The notes under the pieces were generated by a model, which did no database searches, was not told the DNA's origin, and worked only from the letters and a program-made list of their open reading frames with translations. Positions 17,323 through 25,463 of a stretch of DNA of 64,000 nucleotides are shown in pieces (within the stretch, counting starts at the first letter, position 1; each line of letters opens with the position of its first letter). A program made the translations under genes and the position numbers. The stretch is from Nocardia rhamnosiphila NBRC 108938 (GTDB taxonomy: Bacteria; Actinomycetota; Actinomycetes; Mycobacteriales; Mycobacteriaceae), in contig NZ_JOAJ01000001.1 of assembly GCF_000720425.1 (NCBI RefSeq), forward strand, positions 372,001 to 436,000, written 5' to 3'.

Positions 17323-18039
17323 TTACCGGTTCTCCGCGATCAACCGGCTCACATGGTCGAGGATGCACCGTAGGCCGTATTCGAAGTTGTGCTCGTCCGG
17401 TGCACCCGATTTGCGACCCTTCGACATCGCCTGGGAGAGCAGCGGAGTCTTCTCCGGATCGATCCGGATCTCCTCGTAGTAGGCACGGGCCGAATCGCCG
17501 AGTTCGGAGTTCTTGTCGTAGAGCCGTTGCAGTACCACCGAACCCCGGATGTGCAGGTTCACCGCCGAATAGGTGTCGAATGCCTGATCGACGGTCAGCC
17601 CCGCCTGGACCAGCGCCGCCACCGCGCGTTCCATCCCGCGGGCCCCGAGGCGGGCGGCAGGTGGGCTCAGCGAGGACCGGATGAGGACCAGATCGCACAG
17701 GATCGGGTTGCCGAGGAAGGCATAGCGCATCGTCCGGGCGTGATGGGTCAGCGAATCACGCCAGTGGGCCGGATCGATGAAAGGGGTGTCGAAGACGTGC
17801 CGGCTCAGCGCCCGGTCGGTCATGGCGTTGAGCAGATCGTCCTTCTTGCGGAAATACCAGTAGATACTGGTGACCCCCACGTCGAGGTGTTTGCCCAGCA
17901 TCGGCATGCTCAAGCCGTCGATCGAGACCTGTTCGGCGAGTTCGAAGGCACCGTCGATGATGTCCTCGGGATTCAGCGAGCCACGTTCCCGCCGGCGGCG
18001 CCTTACCCCGGTTGCTTTTCGGTTCACATCGGATCTCAT
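17323..18039 (-). CDS. TetR-family transcriptional regulator (paralogue A)
   Basis: 238-aa regulator. It opens with a basic arm (RKATGVRRRRRERGSLNPED), followed by a TetR helix-turn-helix with MPMLGKHLDVGVTSIYWYFR and KKDDLLNAMTDRAL. The C-terminal ligand/dimer domain runs to residue 238. It is strikingly similar to the TetR at 39262-40074 over the whole length (shared GSLNP-DI, GVTSIYWYFRKK, LLNAMTDRAL, LGNPILCDL, DPE-TPLL, SGAPD--NFE-GL). It ends an operon (P450, deleted SDR, CoA-transferase, crotonase, TetR), 14 nt after the crotonase, so it is likely autoregulated through the operator at 21644-21662. ATG 18039 is chosen; the effector is probably an acyl-CoA of the pathway (inference). Confidence 0.88.
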   Translation of the reverse strand: MRSDVNRKATGVRRRRRERGSLNPEDIIDGAFELAEQVSIDGLSMPMLGKHLDVGVTSIYWYFRKKDDLLNAMTDRALSRHVFDTPFIDPAHWRDSLTHHARTMRYAFLGNPILCDLVLIRSSLSPPAARLGARGMERAVAALVQAGLTVDQAFDTYSAVNLHIRGSVVLQRLYDKNSELGDSARAYYEEIRIDPEKTPLLSQAMSKGRKSGAPDEHNFEYGLRCILDHVSRLIAENR

Positions 18040-18053
18040 TTCTTCCGCACCTG

Positions 18054-18854
18054 TCAGGCACCCGCACCGCGCCCGGTGGTGTACACCGGATCGCGCTTCT
18101 CGCTGAACGCCGCGAACGCCTCGAGGACGTCGGGGCAGGTCAGATTGATCCGCTGCGCGTGTCCTTCGCTGAGCAGCGCTTCGCGCATGGTGCGGTCGGC
18201 GCCGTCGTTCAACAGGGCTTTGGTCTGCGCGAGAGCGGTGGGCGGTCCCGCCGCCAGACGTGCCGCCGCCTCGGCGACGAAATCGTCGATGGTGTCCTGG
18301 GACCGGATCCAGGTGACCAGGCCGAGCGACCGGGCTTCCGTGGCATCGACGGTGTCGGCGAACAGAGCGAGCCGTTTGGCCTGCTGGAGTCCGATCAATT
18401 TGGGCAGCAGCCAGGATCCGCCGCAATCCAGTGAGAGCGCCCGGCGGGTGAAGATCTGGCAGAACGTCGCGTCCGGGGTGGCGACGACGAAATCGCAGCC
18501 GAGTGCGAGGTTCCACCCGGCGCCGACCGCGACCCCGTGCACCTTCGCGATCGTCGGCACCGGCAGATCGTGCAATTGCAGGACCGCCTCGTTGATCGCA
18601 CGGATCTCCGTGGCGGGATCCGGGAACTCGTCCATCCCGGAGGCATCCGCGATATCGGCGCCGGAACAGAAGGCCCCGCCCGCACCGGTGAGAACGACCG
18701 CACCCACCTCGCCGCCGTAGGTGATGTCACGAAGTTCGTCGCGCAGGGCCGACCACATCGGGCGGGTGATGGCGTTCTTGCGGTGCGGCCGGTTGAACGT
18801 CAGCGTTCGCACCCGCCCGGTCTGGTGACTGAGCAGTACGGGCTCATCGGTCAC
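18054..18854 (-). CDS. Crotonase, PaaG-like enoyl-CoA isomerase/hydratase
   Basis: 266-aa crotonase. TFNRPHRKNAITRPM and AFCSGADIADASG are clear. GVAVGAGWNLALGCD lacks the first Glu, and the second region reads ALSLDCGGSWLLPKLIG, the Asp-containing context seen in PaaG-type delta3,delta2-enoyl-CoA isomerases. GTG 18854 overlaps the CoA-transferase stop (GTGA) and has AAGGACC seven bases upstream. The operon position between a CoA-transferase and TetR suggests double-bond repositioning of the activated substrate. Confidence 0.85.
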   Translation of the reverse strand: MTDEPVLLSHQTGRVRTLTFNRPHRKNAITRPMWSALRDELRDITYGGEVGAVVLTGAGGAFCSGADIADASGMDEFPDPATEIRAINEAVLQLHDLPVPTIAKVHGVAVGAGWNLALGCDFVVATPDATFCQIFTRRALSLDCGGSWLLPKLIGLQQAKRLALFADTVDATEARSLGLVTWIRSQDTIDDFVAEAAARLAAGPPTALAQTKALLNDGADRTMREALLSEGHAQRINLTCPDVLEAFAAFSEKRDPVYTTGRGAGA

Positions 18855-20104
18855 GGTATGGTCCTTTCCACTACCGCCCCGGCGGGAACCGCGGGGCCTA
18901 TCGCACCTCGATCGCGCAGTGCGGCGAGGGCGTCGGTGTCGAATCCGGCCTCGGTCAGCACCGCGTCGGTGTGCTGGCCCAGCGCGGGAACCGCGCCCAT
19001 CGGCGGGTCGTAGCCGGTGAGGATCGGCGGCGGCAGCAGTGCGGTCACCGGACCGGCGGGCGTCGCGACGGCACGCCACCGTTTCCGCTGTGTCAGATGG
19101 GGATGGGCGAGGACTTCGGTCGGAGTGTTGTACCGCGCGTTGCCGATACCGGCCGCGTCCGCCTGCCGCTGGATGACGTCCAGATCGCGACCGGCGCACC
19201 ACTGTGCGATCGCCGCGTCGAGTTCGGCGCGGTGCCCGACCCGGCCGGCGTTGGTCGCGAACCGATGGTCACCGGCCAGATCGGGACGAGCGAGCAGGTC
19301 GCCCGCCAGGCGTTGCCATTCCCGGTCGTTGGTCGTCCCGAGGACCACGATCTGCCCGTCCCGGGTGGGGTACGCACCATAGGGCGCGACCGCCGGTGAC
19401 CTCATACCGATCGGTTCCTGGTCGATTCCGGTATGCCGGGACCAGGTCAGCGCATACCCCATCAGCTCGGCCATCGTGTCGAACAAACTCACCGACCCGG
19501 AGGTCGGGCCGGGGACCGGCCGGCCGGGCGCGTTCCGGGCGTAGAGCATCGTCACGATCGACAGTGCCGCGTAGATCCCCGTCGAGACATCGGCGATCGG
19601 CGGGCCGGGTTTGGCCGGAGAGCCGGGCGTGCCGGTGACCGCGCAGGCTCCGGATTCGGCTTGTATCAGCAGGTCGTAGGCCCGCTTATGCGAGAGCGTG
19701 CCGCCTGCGCCGTAGCCGTCGATCGATATCGAGATCAAGCCGGGATGCCGGGCGGCCAACTCGTCCGGGCCGAATCCGAGCGCGGTGACCGCTCCGGGGG
19801 CGAGGTCGGAAACGAAAACGTCCGCGCTGTCGAGCAGGCGGTGCAGGGCCGCGGAGCCGTCGGGGTCTTCGATATTCAGCGCGACCGATTCCTTGCCGCG
19901 ATCGGCCCAGACGAAATGCGCGGCCAGCCCCTGCACGACCTGGTCGTACTCGCGGGCGAAATCGCCACCGCGCGGCTTCTCGACCTTGATCACCCGCGCC
20001 CCGAAATCGGCGAGGACCCGCGTGCACATCGGGGCGGATACCGCTTGTTCCAGCGATATGACGGTGACCCCGCTGAGCGGACCGGGAACGGACTCCACTG
20101 CCAT
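18851..20104 (-). CDS. CaiB/BaiF (class III) CoA-transferase
   Basis: 417-aa family III CoA-transferase, which moves CoA between carboxylic acids through an aspartyl-CoA anhydride. The N-terminus has VISLEQAVSAPMCTRVLADF and GARVIKVEKPRGGDFAR. The catalytic Asp is in GPPIADVSTGIYAAL (~170). NPGR-like and PTRDGQIVVLG segments follow. ATG 20104 shares one base with the stop of the upstream deleted SDR (TGATG), so its translation may depend on that remnant being translated. A GTG one codon earlier is possible. Confidence 0.9.
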   Translation of the reverse strand: MAVESVPGPLSGVTVISLEQAVSAPMCTRVLADFGARVIKVEKPRGGDFAREYDQVVQGLAAHFVWADRGKESVALNIEDPDGSAALHRLLDSADVFVSDLAPGAVTALGFGPDELAARHPGLISISIDGYGAGGTLSHKRAYDLLIQAESGACAVTGTPGSPAKPGPPIADVSTGIYAALSIVTMLYARNAPGRPVPGPTSGSVSLFDTMAELMGYALTWSRHTGIDQEPIGMRSPAVAPYGAYPTRDGQIVVLGTTNDREWQRLAGDLLARPDLAGDHRFATNAGRVGHRAELDAAIAQWCAGRDLDVIQRQADAAGIGNARYNTPTEVLAHPHLTQRKRWRAVATPAGPVTALLPPPILTGYDPPMGAVPALGQHTDAVLTEAGFDTDALAALRDRGAIGPAVPAGAVVERTIP

Positions 20105-20346
20105 CACATCACCAGGCCGCCGTCGACCGGCAGGACCTGACCGGTTACGAAGGAGGCGGCATCGGAGGCGAGGAAGACGAAGGCACCGGCGAGTTCTTCG
20201 GGTTCGGCCCAGCGCCGCGAGGGAATCCGCGCCAGCGCCGCGCCGTGGGCGGCCAGTGCCGCGGCGATCGCGGCGCCGATGCCCCCGGCGGCACCGGTGA
20301 CCAGCGCCGAGCGCCCCGACAGGTCGAACAGGTACCGGCCGGCCAT
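20104..20346 (-). pseudogene. Internally deleted SDR, still in frame and in operon
   Basis: 80-aa frame with a good ribosome binding site (AAGGAG) and ATG at 20346. It joins an SDR N-terminus ([20 protein letters not shown]) directly to an SDR C-terminus ([20 protein letters not shown], then [12 protein letters not shown]). About 170 residues, including NAG, the catalytic Ser and the YxxxK pair, are missing, so it cannot be an oxidoreductase. The deletion kept the reading frame and the TGATG coupling to the CoA-transferase, which may explain why the remnant persists. It resembles gluconate 5-dehydrogenase-like SDRs. Confidence 0.8.
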
Positions 20347-20380
20347 CGTCGGCTCCTTCCGAGGTGGGTGGCGTCGTGGC

Positions 20381-21592
20381 TCAGGCGACGACATCGAAGG
20401 TCACCGGGAGCGCATTCGGCGAGCGGAACGGCTGGCCGAAGATATGCGGATCGCCCTCGTCTGTCAGCTCGAACCCGGTCAGGCGGGTGAGCAGGCGGTC
20501 CAGCGCTACCCGGGTCTCCATCCGTGCCAGGTGCAGGCCGAGGCAGGTATGGGCGCCGGCGGTGAAGCTGATATGCGGGATGCGGCGGCGGTGGATATCG
20601 AATTCCTCCGAGCGCTCCCAACGGTTCTCGTCCCGGTTGGCCGAGCCCAGGCACAGATCGAGGACCGCGCCCCGGGGGATCGCGACGCCGTCCAGTTCGG
20701 TGTCCTCGGTGACATACCGTTGTACGAGGGTGAGCGGGGTTTCGTAGCGCAACCCCTCCTCGATGGCCGGGGTGAGCAGGCGGCGATCGGCCTGCACGGC
20801 CGCGAATTGGTCCGGGTGCTTCAGCAGCAGGTAGAGCAGATTGCCGGAGGACCGGTAGGTGGTTTCCAGGCCGGCCGGCAACAGCAGCCGCAGGAACGAG
20901 TAGATCGCCTCGTCGGTGAGCTTCTCGCCGTCGATCTCGGCGGTCACCAGATCGCTGATGATATCGCCGGTGGGGTTGCTGCGGCGCTGTTCGATATGCC
21001 CGAGGAAGTACTCCTGCAGGTCCTTCGACGCCTCCAGTGCGCGCCCTACGTTCCCGGCGTAGCTGATGATCGCCACGGCCGCCTTGCGAAAGAACGGCAG
21101 ATCCTCCTCGGGCAGGCCGAGCAGCCGGGCGATGACGCGGGTGGGGAATTCGAAGGTGAACTCGCGGACCAGATCGGCATTGCCGCGTTCGGCGAATTCG
21201 TCGATGAGCGCGTCGCAGATCGGCCGGACGATTTCGGGCTCCCAGGTGAGCAGCGATTGCGGTTTGAACGCCGCCGAGACCAGACCCCGGTGCGCTTTGT
21301 GCCGGGTGCCGTTCATCGCGAGGATGGTCGGCCCCATGAACACGCCGATCGTGGAATCGTAGAGGGCGGTGCTGAACACCTGGCTGTTGCGCAGGGCAGC
21401 GTTGACCGCGTCGTAGGAGAACGCCGAGTAGCTGTCCTCGGGCCGCAGTGATTCCGGGGTTCTCGAGTAGTCCATCACCGTCCCGTGCGAAACCCCGTTC
21501 TCGGCGCGCCGGGCGGCGAAGTACGGGTAGGGGTCACGTAGGTCGAGGGTGTCCCCGGCCGGTGTCGATTCGTCCTGAACAGGGCTGTTCAC
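20381..21592 (-). CDS. Cytochrome P450
   Basis: 403-aa bacterial P450 monooxygenase. The I-helix segment [15 protein letters not shown] carries the oxygen-activating motif, EEGLRYETP contains ExxR, and the haem loop is [16 protein letters not shown] with the proximal Cys at ~350. GTG 21592 is used (GGAGGTGGAG upstream); the frame extends to 21685 across the operator. First gene of the operon ending with TetR. It likely hydroxylates the cluster's hydrocarbon-like substrate. No dedicated ferredoxin or reductase gene is adjacent. Confidence 0.92.
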   Translation of the reverse strand: MNSPVQDESTPAGDTLDLRDPYPYFAARRAENGVSHGTVMDYSRTPESLRPEDSYSAFSYDAVNAALRNSQVFSTALYDSTIGVFMGPTILAMNGTRHKAHRGLVSAAFKPQSLLTWEPEIVRPICDALIDEFAERGNADLVREFTFEFPTRVIARLLGLPEEDLPFFRKAAVAIISYAGNVGRALEASKDLQEYFLGHIEQRRSNPTGDIISDLVTAEIDGEKLTDEAIYSFLRLLLPAGLETTYRSSGNLLYLLLKHPDQFAAVQADRRLLTPAIEEGLRYETPLTLVQRYVTEDTELDGVAIPRGAVLDLCLGSANRDENRWERSEEFDIHRRRIPHISFTAGAHTCLGLHLARMETRVALDRLLTRLTGFELTDEGDPHIFGQPFRSPNALPVTFDVVA

Positions 21593-21643
21593 AGCTCCAC
21601 CTCCAGCGTCGTCGGGACCTTGCGGAATCCGCGTTATTAAACT

Positions 21644-21662
21644 TACTGTAATGTATACAGTA
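21644..21662. promoter_or_regulatory. Putative cluster operator (best copy)
   Basis: TACTGTA-ATGTA-TACAGTA: two perfect TACNGTA heptamers with 12-nt pitch and a 19-bp dyad. It lies 52 bp upstream of the P450-CoA-transferase-TetR operon. Confidence 0.7.
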
Positions 21663-21784
21663 AAAGGCTTTTCCCGCAACGGCAATCTCCTGTGGTGCGT
21701 GGGCTTTCCTCGTCGGCCGGGGGTGGGCCCGGAACGCGCCGCCTGCCGAGATTCTCTGCGGGCGGCACGGTTCCGGCACCGGTA

Positions 21785-22570
21785 TCAGAGTTGGATCGGC
21801 GCACCCGCTGCCATCGGCGCCACGAATCCGCCGTCCACGTGCACGTCCTGGCCGTTGATCCAGCGCGCGGCAGGCGAAGCCAGGAAGGTGATGACCGGGA
21901 CGATATCGTCGACGCTCGCGTGCCGCCCGACCGTGGCCTTGACCATATCGAGGACATCCTTGCCCATGCTGGTCTCGAAATCGGTGAGGATCGGCGTCTC
22001 GGTGGGCCCGGGGCTCACCGTGTTGATCCGCACCCCGTACTTCTGCCACGCCGCCGGCGCCAGGCGTTTGGCGTGGATGATCGCGGCCTGCTTCGATGTG
22101 CTGTACACCGGATAGGCGGGATCCTGGACGTCCTGCCAGGCCCGGACCGTCTCGAGATCGGTCGCGTCGAGAAGGCCGGCGAGTTCTTCGACCCGCTGCT
22201 GCCAGCCGAGTGCCGCGACCGACGCGATGGTGACGATCGCGCCGCCCTCACGCAGGCGCGGGAGCATTCCCTCCGTCACCAATCGCATGCCGAGGTAGTT
22301 CACCGCGAGCACATCGTGGGCCGGCGCGGTGCCGGGCACGCCCGCGACGTAGGCCAGGACGTCCCATTCCGAGCCGATGCGTTCCAGTAGTCCGTCGATC
22401 GCCGCGGCGTCTCGCAGATCGCACTGTTCGTGCCGGGACGCCGGGGTGTCGTTCGGGTGCAGGTCCACCGCGAGGACGTAGTCGCCCTGCCGGTGGTAGT
22501 GCTCGGCGGTCGCCGCGCCGATTCCCGATCCGGCGCCGACGACGACGATCTTGCGTTGTTCAGAGGACAT
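21785..22570 (-). CDS. SDR-family oxidoreductase, 3-alpha-hydroxysteroid dehydrogenase-like
   Basis: 261-aa SDR. VVVGAGSGIGAATAEHY binds the cofactor, VLAVDLHPND with an Asp after beta-2 indicates NAD(H), TIASVAALG carries the catalytic Ser and YSTSKQAAI the Tyr-Lys pair. The short, irregular segment around HEQCDLRDAAAID resembles the 3-alpha-HSD/carbonyl reductase branch. ATG 22570 (the frame reaches 22579). Divergent from a P450 at 22729; the pair could hydroxylate and then oxidise the same carbon. Confidence 0.87.
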   Translation of the reverse strand: MSSEQRKIVVVGAGSGIGAATAEHYHRQGDYVLAVDLHPNDTPASRHEQCDLRDAAAIDGLLERIGSEWDVLAYVAGVPGTAPAHDVLAVNYLGMRLVTEGMLPRLREGGAIVTIASVAALGWQQRVEELAGLLDATDLETVRAWQDVQDPAYPVYSTSKQAAIIHAKRLAPAAWQKYGVRINTVSPGPTETPILTDFETSMGKDVLDMVKATVGRHASVDDIVPVITFLASPAARWINGQDVHVDGGFVAPMAAGAPIQL

Positions 22571-22613
22571 GACTACCACCGCTCCAATGCCCGGTACGAC
22601 TTATAGAATGCTT

Positions 22614-22632
22614 GACAGTAAGCCTGACTATA
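22614..22632. promoter_or_regulatory. Weak cluster operator candidate
   Basis: GACAGTA-AGCCT-GACTATA at 12-nt pitch between the divergent SDR and P450. Only the first heptamer is close to TACNGTA, so this copy is uncertain. Confidence 0.3.
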
Positions 22633-22728
22633 AATCACTCTGGTGGGGCGACACAACGCGCCGGGCCGGCGCCTGGGCGACGGGTCCGACCAGGAGTAAC
22701 ACGAAGATACGGAACGGAAGAACCGCAT

Positions 22729-23964
22729 ATGAGCATGCCGATCGTCGACGACGCCGCGAAGGTACTTGCGGACCCGGCCGCCTACGCCGATGAGGCGCGA
22801 TTGCACACCGCACTGAGTTCGTTGCGGGCGAACGCCCCGGTGTCGCTGGTGGACGTGCCGCCCTACAAACCGTTCTGGGCGATCACCAAACATGCCGACG
22901 TGATGGCCGTCGAACGGGCGAACCAGGTCTTCACGAACTGGCCGCGGCCGGTGCTGATGCCCGCCGCCTCGGACGAGATGCAGGCCGCGGTCGGCATCCG
23001 GACGCTGATCCACATGGACGATCCCCAGCACCGGATCGTGCGGGCGATCGCCGCGGACTGGTTCAGCCCGAAATCCATGCGCGCCATGGGGGAGCGGATC
23101 GAGCAGCTCGCCGTGCGCTATGTCGATCGGATGCGTGATGCGGGCGGGGAATGCGATTTCGTCCAGGAGGTCGCGGTCAACTACCCGCTGTACGTGATCA
23201 TGTCCCTGCTCGGTGTCCCCGAAGCCGATTTCCCGCTGATGCTCAAGCTCACGCAGGAACTGATCGGCAGCGACGACGACGAGTACAAGCGCACGATGTC
23301 GGAGACCGAGACGATGACCGCGCTGGCCGAAATGTTCGCCTACTTCAAGACATTGACCGATTCCCGGCGCGCGAACCCGACCGATGATCTCGCCTCGGCC
23401 ATCGCCAACGCGACCATCGACGGCGAACCGCTGTCGGATATCGACACCATGTCCTACTACGCGATCATCGCCACTGCCGGGCACGACACCACCAGCGCCA
23501 CGATCGCCGGCGGAATGCGCGCCCTGATCGAACATCCGGCACAGCGCGAAGAACTGGCCGCCGACCTCGGCCTGATGCCCCGGGCCACCGAGGAGATGAT
23601 TCGCTGGGTCACGCCGGTGAAGGCGTTCATGCGCACGGCAGCTCAGGACGCGGAGGTCAACGGTGTGCCGATCGCGGAGGGTGAGTCGCTACTGCTGTCC
23701 TATGCGTCGGCGAACCGGGACGAAGAAGTCTTCGACGACCCGTTCCGGTTCGATATCCACCGCGAACCCAACAAACATGTGGCCTTCGGGTTCGGCGTCC
23801 ATTTCTGTCTGGGTGCGGCGCTGGCCCGGATGGAGGTCGGGAAGTTCTTCGGCGAACTGCTGCCGCGGCTGAAATCGGCCGAACTGGCCGGCGAGCCCGA
23901 ATTGATCGCGACGACGTTCGTCGGCGGGCTCAAACACCTGCCGATCCGCTACTCGCTCACCTGA
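22729..23964 (+). CDS. Cytochrome P450
   Basis: 411-aa P450. IIATAGHDTTSATIA is the I-helix, EEMIRW contains ExxR, and FGFGVHFCLGAALARME is the haem loop with Cys at ~360. HMDDPQHRIVRAIAADWFSP is the conserved C-helix region. The overall layout resembles actinobacterial CYP families acting on sterols or terpenoids; the exact family cannot be assigned by eye. ATG 22729 follows GGAAG, while the frame reaches back to 22612. Monocistronic, ending at a hairpin at 23992. Confidence 0.92.
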   Translation: MSMPIVDDAAKVLADPAAYADEARLHTALSSLRANAPVSLVDVPPYKPFWAITKHADVMAVERANQVFTNWPRPVLMPAASDEMQAAVGIRTLIHMDDPQHRIVRAIAADWFSPKSMRAMGERIEQLAVRYVDRMRDAGGECDFVQEVAVNYPLYVIMSLLGVPEADFPLMLKLTQELIGSDDDEYKRTMSETETMTALAEMFAYFKTLTDSRRANPTDDLASAIANATIDGEPLSDIDTMSYYAIIATAGHDTTSATIAGGMRALIEHPAQREELAADLGLMPRATEEMIRWVTPVKAFMRTAAQDAEVNGVPIAEGESLLLSYASANRDEEVFDDPFRFDIHREPNKHVAFGFGVHFCLGAALARMEVGKFFGELLPRLKSAELAGEPELIATTFVGGLKHLPIRYSLT

Positions 23965-23991
23965 CTGCGCTGCCGCGCGGCACCCGGGTAC

Positions 23992-24012
23992 CGCGGCCGC
24001 GTTCCGGCCGCG
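23992..24012. terminator. Candidate convergent terminator hairpin
   Basis: CGCGGCC (23992-23998) pairs with GGCCGCG (24006-24012) across 7 bases, between the convergent P450 (+) and crotonase (-). Confidence 0.4.
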
Positions 24013-24080
24013 TAACCGGCCGCGTCGCTGATATCTGCGCTCTCCACTTTCGGGACGGGGTGCGTGCCGCCGCCGGACGG

Positions 24081-24899
24081 TCAGCGTCCCCGAAATTCGG
24101 GCGTCCTGCGCTCCCGAAAGGCGGTCAGCCCCTCTTTGAAGTCCGCGGTGCGGCAAGCGAGTTCAAGGGTCAGCAGTTCGTGTGTCAACGCCTGGGCCAG
24201 GCTTGCGTCCTGGTTGTCGTGGATGGCCTGTTTGGCCAGCCCCAGCGCGACGGTCGGCGCCGCGGCGAGCCGGCTCACCAGCGCGGCACTGTGCTGCTCG
24301 AGATCGCTCGGTGCGACGGCCTCGTGAATCAGCCCCCACTCCGCCGCTGCGCTGCCGCCGACCTTCTCGCCGAGCAGCAGCATGCGTTTGGCGCGGGCCG
24401 GCCCCACGAGCCGGGGGAGTAACCAGGTCGCGCCGGTATCGGGGCTGAAACCGCGGCTCAGGAACGGCTCCCAGAACACGGCGTCGGTGGCGGCGACGGT
24501 GAAATCGGCGGCCAGAGCCAGGTTGCAGCCCATACCGGCGGCCCACCCGCGCACGGTGCACACCACGGGCAGGTGGATGGTGTGCACGAGCTCGATCAGC
24601 CGGTTGGCGGTATGGGGGATGCGGCGTACCAGGTCACCGGTGCGGGGACGGTGGCTGTCGGTGTTGGTGGCCACCCAGTCCACGCCGGAGCAGAAATCGG
24701 CGTCGGCGCCCTCGATATGCACCACCCGCAGACTTTCGTCGGTCGCCGCTCGGGTGAGCGCGTCGACGAGCTCCGCGATCATCCCCGGCGCCAGCGAGTT
24801 CCGCCGGGCCGGTCGGTCGATGGTCAGATGCAGTACCGGACCGTCCTGGTCGCGGTGGACTGCTCCCTCCGCGGGCAGGTCCTGAGTGTGGGCGCTCAC
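24081..24899 (-). CDS. Crotonase, PaaG-like enoyl-CoA isomerase/hydratase
   Basis: 272-aa crotonase. TIDRPARRNSLAPGM and DFCSGVDWVATNT (oxyanion hole) are present. AAGMGCNLALAAD lacks the first Glu; GFSPDTGATWLLPRLVG carries the Asp context of PaaG-like isomerases, as in the crotonase at 18054, of which it is a relative. GTG 24899 has GGGGAG four bases upstream; ATG 24914 is an alternative. Monocistronic, with an operator pair 47 bp upstream. Confidence 0.84.
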   Translation of the reverse strand: MSAHTQDLPAEGAVHRDQDGPVLHLTIDRPARRNSLAPGMIAELVDALTRAATDESLRVVHIEGADADFCSGVDWVATNTDSHRPRTGDLVRRIPHTANRLIELVHTIHLPVVCTVRGWAAGMGCNLALAADFTVAATDAVFWEPFLSRGFSPDTGATWLLPRLVGPARAKRMLLLGEKVGGSAAAEWGLIHEAVAPSDLEQHSAALVSRLAAAPTVALGLAKQAIHDNQDASLAQALTHELLTLELACRTADFKEGLTAFRERRTPEFRGR

Positions 24900-24945
24900 T
24901 GTTCTCCCCTGCATCTTTATGGGTCTCCGCCGAGTTCATCGGCAA

Positions 24946-24964
24946 TACCGTTGATCATACCGTA
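24946..24964. promoter_or_regulatory. Putative cluster operator
   Basis: TACCGTT-GATCA-TACCGTA, heptamers at 12-nt pitch, 47 bp upstream of the minus-strand crotonase. Confidence 0.6.
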
Positions 24965-25144
24965 ATGCAATCGGGGCAGGCTGCCGGATGGCGTCGGGGC
25001 CGGGTCGCCGCTGCCGCCCGGCGCCGCTGGCGTCGTTTCCGCCGGAAGGGGTCCGAGCTCGGCATCGCCGCGGGATGCGGCAGAGCTTCCGAGTGGTTCG
25101 ACGGATGATCCGGTCGGGTTTTCGGTAAAGCTTGCACCAAGCTG

Positions 25145-25163
25145 TACTGATAGATATACAGTA
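25145..25163. promoter_or_regulatory. Putative cluster operator
   Basis: TACTGAT-AGATA-TACAGTA at 12-nt pitch; the same TACTGAT/TACAGTA combination as at 15540-15558. It is ~97 bp upstream of the first frame of the long + operon. Confidence 0.6.
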
Positions 25164-25259
25164 GGCGCAACTATTCAGTTGTGACAGGTAGCGCGGCAGT
25201 GCCCGCGCGTCCCCGGCTCGGCCGGCGCGCTGTCCCGGACGAATTGAGAGGACCTGCCG

Positions 25260-25463
25260 ATGAAGGCGATACCTCCACCGACGCTTCGGCCGACGACCGC
25301 GGGTCATCGGTTCCGGGAAGGCTCAGCGTTGCGGCACCGCCGCCATCGCTCCGGCCACCGCGGACCGCATACGAGCGTCTTCAGGGAAGGCCCGGTGACG
25401 GTGGACGGCGCTGCCGGCGCCTCCGTGGGGCTCGCGGCCTCGGTCCGCGGAGGCGTCCGGTGA
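25260..25463 (+). CDS. Small Arg/His-rich hypothetical leader ORF
   Basis: 67-aa frame starting at ATG 25260 with GAGAGGAC about seven bases upstream. It ends in a GTGA overlap with the ligase start at 25460. The protein (HRRHRSGHRGPHTSVF in its centre) matches no family I recognise, although third-position GC is high. It may be a coupling leader or the residue of a decayed gene. It lies immediately downstream of the operator. Confidence 0.35.
   Translation: MKAIPPPTLRPTTAGHRFREGSALRHRRHRSGHRGPHTSVFREGPVTVDGAAGASVGLAASVRGGVR

Larger units (their letters stand above)
24900..25259. other. Divergent promoter region with two operator copies
   Basis: 360 non-coding bases between the crotonase (-) and the long + operon. 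It holds operator copies at 24946-24964 and 25145-25163, one for each direction. The sequence between them has no supported gene. Confidence 0.6.
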
